A stretch of DNA of 6,479 nt, from the NCBI GenBank assembly GCA_023137075.1, contig JAGLQA010000221.1, positions 1 to 6,479 of the forward strand, in the 5' to 3' direction. Position numbers and translations under genes: made by a program. Below the pieces are notes generated by a model, which saw only the letters and a program-made list of their open reading frames with translations, had not been told where the DNA came from and did no database searches. The DNA comes from Candidatus Aminicenantota bacterium. Its GTDB lineage: Bacteria > Acidobacteriota > Aminicenantia > UBA2199. Within the stretch, counting starts at the first letter, position 1. Every line of letters starts with the position of its first letter. Shown here piece after piece: positions 1 to 6,479 of this stretch.

Positions 1-42
1 CCCAACGGGAAACTTGATCGGAAAGCACTGCCCGCCCCGGAG
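1..42 (+). other. C-terminal tip of an upstream adenylation domain (A10 motif)
   Basis: Residues 1-14 read PNGKLDRKALPAPE, the A10 motif that ends an adenylation domain. The lysine of NGK (K4) is the near-invariant residue that contacts the aminoacyl adenylate. The specificity-determining core lies upstream of the window, so the amino acid loaded by this module cannot be predicted. The same segment recurs at residues 1065-1077 and 2120-2133 with LDRKAL changed to INRKAL. Confidence 0.93.
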
Positions 43-3000
43 CAAGACCGGCAGGCCATGGGTGTGGAATATATCGCGCCCCGCACTCCCACCGAGGAGA
101 AATTGGTAAAAACCTGGTGTGAGGTTTTACATTTAGACCGGATCGGCATCGGGGATCATTTTTTTCAATCAGGCGGTCACTCACTGCTAGCCACCCAGGT
201 CATTTCCCGGGTACGGGATGAATTCGATATCGAACTTTCCGTTCGATCCATTTTCGAATCACCGGTGCTGGCTCAACTTGCCGAAATTATAGATAATAAT
301 ATTTCAACGGACCTGTTGCGTGCTCCCTCTCCCCAGCGGCCGGTTAAACGGGGTGAAACCATTCCCCTCTCCTTTGCCCAGCAGCGGCTATGGTTCTTAG
401 ATCAATTTGAACCCGACACCGCTTCTTATAATATTTACCACGCCTTGCGCCTCAGCGGTCACCTGAACCTGGAGGTCTTAAACTCAACTTTTAATGAGAT
501 TGTCCACCGTCATGAAGCTTTACGAACCGTATTTACTTCTAAAGACGGGATACCGTCCCAGGTCGTACTAAAAGCCGTCCGGTTTGTACTGCCGGTAGTC
601 GATCTTGAGCAACTTCCGGAAGCGGAAGGTAAAGACACAGCCGAGCAGTTGGCCATCGAAGAGGCGAACAGTCCCTTTGACCTATCCCGGGGCCCCCTGT
701 TCCGGGCCACCCTGCTGCACCTTGGCGAAACCAACCATATTTTGTTGTTAACCATTCACCACATCGTTTCCGACGGCTGGTCCTTAGGAGTGCTGGTTTC
801 CGAGATGAAGGATTTATACACCGCTTTTTATACCGGTCAGCCCTCACCGCTGCCTGATTTGCCGGTTCAGTACGTCGATTTTTCAACCTGGCAGCGGCAA
901 TGGCTCAGCGGCGATGTATTGGAATCCCAGCTTTCCTATTGGCGGGAGCAATTGGGCGGTGACCTGCCGGCGCTGGAACTGCCCAGCGATTATCCCCGGC
1001 CGGCATCCCAGACCTTTCCGGGTAAAACTCGAGATTTTGATTTTCCGGCAGACCTGACCCGGGATTTGAATGAATTGGCCCGCAGGGAAGGATGTACCCT
1101 GTTCATGGTCCTGCTTTCCGTGTTTAAGGTGTTGTTAAATCGTTACACCGGCCAGACCGATATAACCGTGGGTACACCCATTGCCAACCGGAACCGCACG
1201 GAAATTGAGAGTTTGATCGGTTTCTTTGTCAATACCTTAGTGCTGCGCAGCGATTTATCGGAAAACCCGACCTTTCAAGAGTTGTTGTCACGGGTTCGTG
1301 AGGTTTCTCTGGCGGCCTACGCCCACCAGGATGTTCCCTTCGAGATGTTGGTGGATATACTGGCCCCTGAAAGAGATATGAGTCACTCCCCACTATTCCA
1401 GGTATTGTTCGCTCTTCAGAATGTACCGATAGAGAGTTTGGAACTGCCCGGTTTAAAACTGGAATTTTTAGATTTGGGACGCCGGACATCCAAATTCGAC
1501 TTGAGCGTGTACCTGTTCGAGGATGAAGATAGGCTTTTCGGGCAGGTGGAGTACAACACGGATCTATTTTCAGAGCACACTATCGAACGTTTCATCGGTC
1601 ATTACCGGGTGCTGTTGGAGAGCGCTGCGGCGGACGCGAAACAACCTCTCTCGGAATTGGCACTCTTAACCGCCGAAGAGCGGGAGCAGATCTTGGTAAA
1701 ATGGAATGACACGGCCGCAGAGTACCCGCATGAGGCATGTATCCACGACTTGTTTGCCGCACGGGTGGACGAAGCTCCCGGACGGGTTGCGGTTGTATGC
1801 GGTGAAGACCATCTAACTTTTAGTGAGTTGGACGCCCGTGCCAACCAATTGGCCCATCATTTGCGCCGCTCAGGCGTGAAAGAGGAAACCCTGGTAGGAG
1901 TCTGCATGGAACGTTCGTTAGGCCTACCGGCTGCCTTGTTGGGTATTTTCAAAGCAGGCGGTTACTACGTCCCCATGGACCCGACCTACCCCCGTGAACG
2001 GTTGGCTATGATGCTGGAAGATATTTCTTCCTTCATGCCGGGAAATGCTCCGATGTTGTTGAGTATGAGGCATTTTTCGGACTTATTCCCCGGGTATTCC
2101 GGTGACATGATTCTCCTTGATAAGGAGGATTCGACGATTGCAGCCTTGCCCCGCAGCGCACCCCAGTCGTTATCCTGTGCCGACCACCTGGCCTATACGA
2201 TTTTCACATCGGGTTCAACGGGTCGTCCAAAAGGTGTACAAATACATCACCGGGGAATGGTTAACTTTTTAAATTCCATGAGAAAAACACCCGGTTTAAA
2301 TAATAATGATATATTATTGTCGGTAACCACCCTTTCTTTCGATATATCGGTTCTTGAGCTTTTCCTTCCGCTTACCACCGGGGCCTGTGTAGTCCTAATC
2401 GATTCGGAGACAGCGGCAGACGGGGCAGGTCTGCTGAAACAAATGTACCGAAGTTGTGCTTCCGTCATCCAGGCCACACCTGCAACCTACCGTCTATTGA
2501 CGGCAGCGGGATGGTCACACTCAGAGGGCTTGCGAGTACTTTGTGGAGGTGAAGAACTGCCGTCCGACCTGGCAGCCGGGCTGTTGTCGCGCGGTGTCAA
2601 TTTATGGAATATGTACGGCCCGACTGAGACGACGATCTGGTCGTCGGTATTCAAGGTAAATCCCGGTTTTGCGGTGGTTTCCATTGGCAGTCCCATAGAC
2701 AACACCCGGATGTACATCCTGGACCGGTATTTAAACCCGGTGCCCGTAGGCGTACCCGGGGAATTATACATCGGCGGCGATGAATTATCACGGGGATACC
2801 TGAATCGGCCCGGTTTAACCGCGGACCGTTTTATTCCCGATGCTTTCGGCGGTCGTCCCGGCAGCCGCTGCTACCGCACCGGTGACCTGGTTCGCTACAT
2901 GCCCGATGGCCTTATCGAGTTTTTCGGACGGTTGGATTACCAGGTTAAGGTCCGTGGATTTCGCATCGAGTTAGGTGAGATAGAATCCGTAATGGCGCTT

Positions 3001-6000
3001 CACGAGGATGTAAGCGAAGTCGTGGTCGTAGTGCGTGAGGATCACGCGGATGATAAGCGTATCGCAGCCTACTTTGTACCGGCAGAGGGCAGAAGTATCG
3101 ACGCAAACGAAATTCGCCGTTATTTATCGGAAAAACTGCCGGGCTACATGGTGCCTTCGGTTTTTGTAGAAATGGAGGCCTTCCCTCTGACTCCCAACGG
3201 CAAGATAAACCGGAAAGCCTTACCCGCGCCGGGTATAAGCGGGCAAGAGACAGGTGTGGAATATATCGCACCCCGCACTCACACCGAAGAGACATTGGTA
3301 AAAATCTGGTGTGAAATTTTGCAAGTGGATAAAATCGGAACCCGGGATAATTTTTTTCAATTAGGCGGTCACTCACTGCTGGCCACCCAGGTTATCTCCC
3401 GGGTGCGTGACGAATTCAATACTGAACTTTCCGTTCGATCCATTTTTGAAGCACCCGTTTTGTCCGAATTTGCCGAAATCATCGAGAAAATCGTGTCACC
3501 TGAAATTCCGATACCTCCTTTAGAACCGGTTAAGCGGGAAGGAAATATCCTCCTCTCCTTTGCCCAGCAGCGGTTATGGTTCTTAGATCAATTTGAACCG
3601 GACACCGCTTCTTACAATATTTATCATGCCCTGCGCCTCAGCGGTCACCTGAAAGTTGAGGCCCTGGAGGGAACTTTTAATGAGATTGTCCACCGTCATG
3701 AAGCTTTACGAACCGTATTTACTTCTAAAGACGGGATACCGTCCCAGGTCGTACTAAAAGCCGTCCGGTTTGTACTGCCGGTAGTCGATCTTGAACAACT
3801 CCCTGAACCTAAGTGTGAAGATACTGCCGAGAAGTTGGCTGTAGAAGAGGCGAATCATCCCTTTAACCTATCGCGGGGACCGCTGTTCCGGGTCACGCTG
3901 CTTCGTCTGAGCGATACCAACCATATTTTGTTGTTAACCATTCACCACATCGTTTCCGACGGCTGGTCCATGGGTGTGTTGATCTCCGAGATGAAGGAAT
4001 TATACACCGCTTTTTATGCCGGGAAGCCCTCACCACTGCCCGATTTACCGGTTCAGTACGTCGATTTTTCAACCTGGCAGCGGCAATGGCTCAGCGGTGA
4101 CGTATTGGAAGCCCAGTTGTCCTATTGGCGGGAGCAGTTGGGCGGTGAACTACCTGTTCTGGAATTGCCCACCGATTATCCCCGGCCGACAGCCCAGACC
4201 TTTTCGGGTAAAGTTCGAGATTTTGAGTTACCGGCAGACCTGACCGGTAAATTGAATGAATTGGCCCGCGGGGAAGGATGCTCCCTGTTCATGGTCCTGC
4301 TTTCCATATTTAATGTGCTGTTAAACCGTTATACCGGCCAGACCGATATAACCGTGGGTACACCCATTGCCAGCCGGAACCGGACGGAGGTTGAGGGTTT
4401 GATCGGTTTTTTTGTCAATACCCTGGTTATGCGAACCGATCTATCGGGAAATCCGACTTTTAAGGAATTGTTGTCACAGGTTCGTGATATCTCCCTATCG
4501 GCCTACGGCCACCAGGATGTTCCCTTCGAGATGCTGGTGGATATATTGACGCCTGAAAGGGATATGAGTCATTCACCACTATTCCAGGTATTGTTTGCTC
4601 TCCAAAATATGCCCAGAGAGCAATTGGAACTACCGGATTTGACATTGAATTCTTTATATTTGGGCCGTCAAACTTCCAAGTTTGATTTAACCTTGTTTAT
4701 GTTCGAGTATGAAGATAGGCTTATCGGCCGGGTGGAGTATAATACGGACTTATTCACAGATCCCACCATCGAACGTTTTATCGGTCATTTCCGGGCATTA
4801 TTGGAAAGTGTTGTGACGGACGCGAAACAACCTCTTTCGGAATTGACAATGCTAACCGCCGCAGAGCGGGAACAAATTCTGTTGAAATGGAACGAAACCT
4901 CCGCGGATTACCCGGCGGAAAAATCGATCCGGGAATTATTTGAAGAACAGGTGCAGCAGAATCCGGATAATATTGCCGTTGCATATGAGAATAAGCAGTC
5001 TACCTACCGGGAATTGAACGAAAAAGCCGACCGGTTGGCAAGAGATTTAATAGAAAAAGGAGTGGAAGCCGGCAATATTGTGGGGATCATGGAAGAGCGG
5101 TCAATAGAAATGATAATGGGACTTTTGGGAATATTGAAAACCGGGGGGGCCTATTTACCCATAGATGTCAATTATCCCGAACAGCGCATCGATCATATAT
5201 TGAAGGACGGCGCTGTTAGACATTTGCTGACCCCGTTCCATTTGGAAGATAGTATAAAATTTGAAGGGTCAATCATTCACATTCGTGAAGAAGATCTTCG
5301 ATGCGGCAGCGGCTCCGCCCCCCACCCGGCCGATTCATCGGGCAGCCTGGCCTACGTGATGTATACGTCGGGGACAACGGGTAGGCCGAAAGGTATTTTA
5401 GTAGATAACCGCAGCGTGGTCCGCTTAGTCAAAAACACCAACTATGTTGAATTTCGACAAGGAGACCGCATCCTGCAAACAGGGGCATTATCATTCGATG
5501 CCTCAACCTTTGAGATCTGGGGATCCCTACTGAACGGTTTGACGCTTTACTTAGTGGACAAAGATATCATATTATCACCGGAAAACATAAAAAAAATTGT
5601 GCATAGTTACCAAATCAGTATATTGTGGATGACAGCCGCGCTCTTTAACCGCATGAGCGATGCCGATGTCCGAATATTCGCTCCGCTCGGACATCTCCTG
5701 GTCGGAGGAGATGTCTTGTCTACACCACACATTAACCGGGTAAGGGAAGCATTCCCTGATTTGCGTATCATAAACGGTTACGGTCCAACCGAAAACACCA
5801 CCTTCTCAACCACTTTTTCCATTGATGAGGAATATATCCAAAATATTCCTATCGGCTCACCCATTGCCAATTCTTCCGCTTATGTTTTCGATGCCTCTAA
5901 GAACATCGTGCCTACCGGGATTATGGGAGAACTATTCGTTGGTGGTGATGGCGTCGCCCGGGGTTATTTGAACAATCCCGAATTAACGGCACAACAATTC

Positions 6001-6479
6001 ATATACAATCCGTTTAAAGAGAATGAACGTTTGTATGGCACGGGCGACAAGGTGCGCCGGCTGCATGACGGTAACATAGAATTCATTGGCCGTTTCGACC
6101 ACCAGGTGAAAATACGTGGATTCCGGATCGAGTTGGGAGAAATCGAATCGCTCATAATCAAGTACTCCGGGGTAGCGGATGCTACAGTACTGGTTCGGGA
6201 GGATGTTCCCAGGGAAAAACAATTAGTCGGTTACTTCGTGACTGTTGGTAAAGCAGAAAAATTTGCTATAAATGAATTGCGTGAATTCTTAGAGCAGCGG
6301 CTTCCTGGATATATGGTGCCGTCCGCTTTTGTAGAAATGGAGGTCTTGCCGCTGACTCCTAACGGGAAAATAAACCGGAAGGCTTTACCCGCACCGGAGC
6401 GAAGCCGGCAGGAAACGGGTGTTGAATATATCGCGCCCCGCACCGACACCGAGGAGAAATTAGTTAAAATCTGGTGTGA
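1..6479 (+). CDS. Non-ribosomal peptide synthetase, internal fragment (A-end, T, C-A(Gly)-T, C-A(Val)-T-start)
   Basis: Large cytoplasmic multienzyme that builds a peptide without ribosomes. Each A domain activates an amino acid with ATP and loads it on the phosphopantetheine arm of the next T domain; each C domain joins it to the upstream chain. Frame +1 is open throughout (2159 codons plus GA), and both ends run off the window, so no start can be chosen. Seen directly: A10 at residues 2-9, carrier serines S61 and S1125, condensation motifs HHIVSDG at 253-259 and 1315-1321, and complete A3-A10 motif sets between 730-1075 and 1784-2130. The A10-to-A10 distance is 1064 residues for the first module and 1055 for the second, normal for a C-A-T module. 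No epimerase, methyltransferase or thioesterase domain is present. The predicted added residues are Gly then Val. The class is near certain; the product is unknown. The gene name cannot be inferred. Confidence 0.98.
61..291 (+). other. Thiolation (peptidyl carrier) domain of the upstream module
   Basis: Residues 21-97 form a carrier domain of about 77 residues, the usual size. The motif DHFFQSGGHSLLA contains S61 (bases 181-183), the serine that receives the 4'-phosphopantetheine arm from a phosphopantetheinyl transferase. The canonical core is LGGHS; here the residue four before the serine is Ser57 rather than Leu (codon TCA instead of the TTA seen in the next carrier). The next carrier domain (residues 1085-1161) is about 78% identical by hand count (17 differences in 76 positions). 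It would carry the donor chain for the first condensation domain. With no epimerase between this T and the next C, the donor residue is expected to be delivered without epimerisation here. Confidence 0.95.
292..357 (+). other. T-C interdomain linker
   Basis: Residues 98-119 join the carrier to the condensation domain. The segment is rich in Pro, Arg and Asn and shows no conserved motif, typical of a flexible linker. It aligns poorly with the equivalent linker at residues 1162-1181. The offset between module copies drops from 3192 bp in the T domains to 3186 bp in the C domains, so a net 6-bp (two-codon) length change falls in this linker. Confidence 0.75.
486..608 (+). repeat. 123-bp perfect direct repeat, copy 1 (C2 region of first C domain)
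   Basis: All 123 bases are identical to 3672-3794, at an offset of 3186 bp. The block encodes residues 163-203, covering RHEALRTVF and the strand after it. Identity covers every synonymous position, while flanking DNA differs at many third positions. This points to recent gene conversion or duplication rather than protein-level constraint alone. Confidence 0.93.
730..783 (+). repeat. 54-bp perfect direct repeat, copy 1 (catalytic C3 region)
   Basis: Identical to 3916-3969 at the same 3186-bp offset. It encodes TNHILLLTIHHIVSDGWS, which holds the condensation active-site motif. Confidence 0.9.
862..911 (+). repeat. 50-bp perfect direct repeat, copy 1
   Basis: Identical to 4048-4097 at the 3186-bp offset. 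It encodes PVQYVDFSTWQRQWLSG. Single synonymous differences bound it on each side (bases 861 G/A and 912 C/T). Confidence 0.9.
1147..1186 (+). repeat. 40-bp perfect direct repeat, copy 1 (C4 motif)
   Basis: Identical to 4333-4372 at the 3186-bp offset. It encodes TGQTDITVGTPIA. The match ends at the AAC/AGC difference that makes Asn396 against Ser1458. Confidence 0.9.
1696..3231 (+). other. Adenylation domain, predicted glycine-activating
   Basis: Residues 566-1077. Motifs: A1 LTFSELDARANQLA (605-618), A2 KAGGYYVPMD (651-660), A3 FTSGSTGRPKG (735-745), A4 FDISVLEL (780-787), A5 NMYGPTE (870-876), A6 GELYIGGDELSRGYL (920-934), A7 YRTGDLV (958-964), A8 GRLDYQVKVRGFRIELGEIE (976-995), A9 LPGYMVP (1046-1052), A10 NGKINRKAL (1066-1074). 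Aligning by eye to GrsA gives the ten-residue specificity code D781 I782 L785 Q824 L847 G849 M871 I879 W880 K1068 (DILQLGMIWK). From memory the glycine code is DILQLGLIWK, so only position 322 differs (Met for Leu). The catalytic residues look intact, so it should make glycyl-AMP and load the following carrier. The glycine prediction is inference from the code; no binding data are implied. Confidence 0.88.
3253..3483 (+). other. Thiolation domain of the glycine module
   Basis: Residues 1085-1161. The canonical core DNFFQLGGHSLLA carries the phosphopantetheine attachment serine S1125 (bases 3373-3375). It should be loaded with glycine by the preceding A domain, act as acceptor for the first C domain, then as donor for the second. 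It closely matches the carrier at residues 21-97, including a shared SVRSIFE segment after helix 2 encoded by nearly identical DNA. Confidence 0.96.
3484..3543 (+). other. T-C interdomain linker
   Basis: Residues 1162-1181 are rich in Pro and Glu with no motif. The segment ends in PVKRE, which matches the PVKRG end of the earlier T-C linker, so only the first part of the linker has diverged. Confidence 0.75.
3672..3794 (+). repeat. 123-bp perfect direct repeat, copy 2 (C2 region of second C domain)
   Basis: Partner of 486-608, in the same frame and same domain position. The match ends at a synonymous GAG/GAA difference in the Glu codon after DL (bases 609 and 3795) and begins after a C/G difference (bases 485 and 3671). 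Confidence 0.93.
3916..3969 (+). repeat. 54-bp perfect direct repeat, copy 2 (catalytic C3 region)
   Basis: Partner of 730-783. The match stops at the next codon, TTA (Leu262) against ATG (Met1324). Confidence 0.9.
4048..4097 (+). repeat. 50-bp perfect direct repeat, copy 2
   Basis: Partner of 862-911, in the second condensation domain. Confidence 0.9.
4333..4372 (+). repeat. 40-bp perfect direct repeat, copy 2 (C4 motif)
   Basis: Partner of 1147-1186, in the second condensation domain. Confidence 0.9.
4882..6399 (+). other. Adenylation domain, predicted valine-activating
   Basis: Residues 1628-2133. Motifs: A1 STYRELNEKADRLA (1667-1680), A2 KTGGAYLPID (1713-1722), A3 YTSGTTGRPKG (1788-1798), A4 FDASTFEIWG (1832-1841), A5 NGYGPTE (1925-1931), A6 GELFVGGDGVARGYL (1976-1990), A7 YGTGDKV (2012-2018), A8 GRFDHQVKIRGFRIELGEIE (2030-2049), A9 LPGYMVP (2101-2107), A10 NGKINRKAL (2121-2129). 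The specificity code read by eye is D1833 A1834 F1837 W1876 L1900 G1902 G1926 T1934 F1935 K2123, DAFWLGGTFK. From memory the valine code is DAFWIGGTFK; Leu for Ile at the fifth place is conservative. Isoleucine or another branched residue is a less likely alternative. Oddities: A7 has Gly in place of the usual Arg/Lys, and the usual His after A3 is Asn1803. The core is more AT-rich and less similar to the other A domain than the flanking domains are, suggesting a separate origin. Confidence 0.88.
6418..6479 (+). other. Start of the thiolation domain of the valine module (cut by window end)
   Basis: Residues 2140-2159 (GVEYIAPRTDTEEKLVKIWC) match the first 20 residues of both complete carriers. 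The phosphopantetheine serine would lie about 20 codons past the window end. The last bases TGTGA are Cys followed by an incomplete GA codon, most likely the Glu found at this place in the other two copies, so this is not a stop. Confidence 0.93.

Larger units (their letters stand above)
358..1695 (+). other. Condensation domain, LCL-like, forming the X-Gly bond
   Basis: Residues 120-565, the normal length of about 450. Motifs in order: C1 SFAQQRLWFL (124-133), C2 RHEALRTVF (170-178), C3 HHIVSDGW (253-260) with catalytic-type second His H254 and structural D258, YVDFSTWQ (291-298), C4 YTGQTDITVGTPIANR (382-397), C5 IGFFVNTLVLR (406-416), C6 HQDVPFE (442-448), C7 RDMSHSPLFQ (458-467). It should transfer the chain held on the carrier at S61 onto glycine held on the carrier at S1125. 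The motif style and the absence of an upstream epimerase favour an LCL type (L donor, L or achiral acceptor). It is about 82% identical to the second C domain, with no gaps, and shares perfect DNA blocks with it. Confidence 0.95.
3544..4881 (+). other. Condensation domain, LCL-like, forming the Gly-Val bond
   Basis: Residues 1182-1627. Motifs mirror the first C domain at a constant offset of 1062 residues: C1 SFAQQRLWFL (1186-1195), C2 RHEALRTVF (1232-1240), C3 HHIVSDGW (1315-1322) with H1316 and D1320, C4 with IASR in place of IANR near 1456-1459, C5 IGFFVNTLVMR (1468-1478), C6 HQDVPFE (1504-1510), C7 RDMSHSPLFQ (1520-1529). It should condense the chain ending in Gly on S1125 with valine on the next carrier. 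Most differences from the first C domain lie in residues 1265-1285, 1381-1423 and after 1535; the catalytic core and N-terminal part are almost unchanged. It is near identical to its partner although its predicted acceptor differs (Val against Gly). Confidence 0.95.

Noticed and set aside
539..886. 115-codon minus-strand open frame and a second overlapping one at 510-755
   Set aside because: Both are antisense to the first condensation domain with its intact catalytic motif. The protein is Arg/Ser rich and composition-like, with no family match.
1229..1489. Minus-strand open frame whose product resembles that of 4460-4645 on the same strand
   Set aside because: The resemblance (shared segments such as YPP.SRREHPGGRRP) only mirrors the duplicated C6-C7 region on the coding strand. 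It is not an independent gene family.
3232..3252. Possible gene boundary between two NRPS genes at the module junction
   Set aside because: The frame runs without a stop from A10 into the T domain, and an A-T junction is within a module. No intergenic gap exists.
2945..3376. 143-codon open frame on the minus strand
   Set aside because: It lies antisense to the A8-A10 and T region, whose forward-frame motifs are complete. Its protein shows no recognisable domain, so it is a chance open frame.
4016..4243. 75-codon plus-strand open frame in another frame
   Set aside because: It overlaps the second condensation domain in an alternative frame and has no supported start signal or domain.
5665..5695. 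Inverted repeat with 9-bp arms (5665-5673 and 5687-5695) and a 13-base loop, considered as a terminator or attenuator
   Set aside because: It sits in the middle of the valine A domain, lacks a following T run, and its sequence is explained by coding for DVRIFAPLGHL. Chance pairing is the simpler reading.
5704..5713. GGAGGAGATG, looking like a ribosome binding site with a start
   Set aside because: In frame it encodes the conserved VGGDVLS segment of the A domain. The ATG is out of frame and too close to the GGAGG, and the main frame continues through it.
6477..6479. TGA at the very end of the window, looking like a stop codon
   Set aside because: It is out of frame. The frame reads AAA ATC TGG TGT GA, as in the two other copies, where the codon is Glu (GAG or GAA). 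The gene continues past the window.

Overview
The whole window lies inside one very large gene for a modular non-ribosomal peptide synthetase (NRPS). Frame +1 of the top strand stays open from base 1 to base 6479: 2159 complete codons plus two bases, with no stop, no gap and no intergenic DNA. The real start and stop both lie outside the window. Every landmark motif of adenylation (A), thiolation (T, carrier) and condensation (C) domains occurs in the expected order. No RNA gene, mobile element, CRISPR array, promoter or terminator could be supported.

Layout: end of an upstream A domain (bases 1-42), T domain (61-291), C domain (358-1695), A domain predicted for glycine (1696-3231), T domain (3253-3483), C domain (3544-4881), A domain predicted for valine (4882-6399), and the first part of a further T domain (6418-6479). 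This is the T of one module, one full C-A-T module, and the C-A plus the start of T of the next. The line would take an upstream acyl or peptidyl chain on the first T domain, add Gly, then add Val (X-Gly-Val), and pass it on. No epimerase, methyltransferase, reductase or thioesterase domain is present, so this is plain mid-assembly-line elongation. The product cannot be named from this piece.

The most informative signal is evolutionary. By hand count the two C domains are about 82% identical in protein with no gaps (79 differences in 445 positions). They share stretches of perfectly identical DNA, the longest 123 bp. The two A domains between the same kinds of flanks are far more different, and similarity returns at the A9/A10 end and the next T domain. 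This is the footprint of module duplication or gene conversion combined with replacement of the A-domain core, which changes the amino acid used.

The organism is a bacterium. Base composition looks close to balanced by eye, with mixed codon use (CGG arginine and TTA/TTG leucine both common). The valine domain resembles, from memory, A domains of Firmicutes such as Paenibacillus or clostridia, so a mid-GC Firmicute is a reasonable but weakly supported guess. The system is a well-known class. What is unusual is its internal repeat pattern and a few motif substitutions, not a new kind of machinery.
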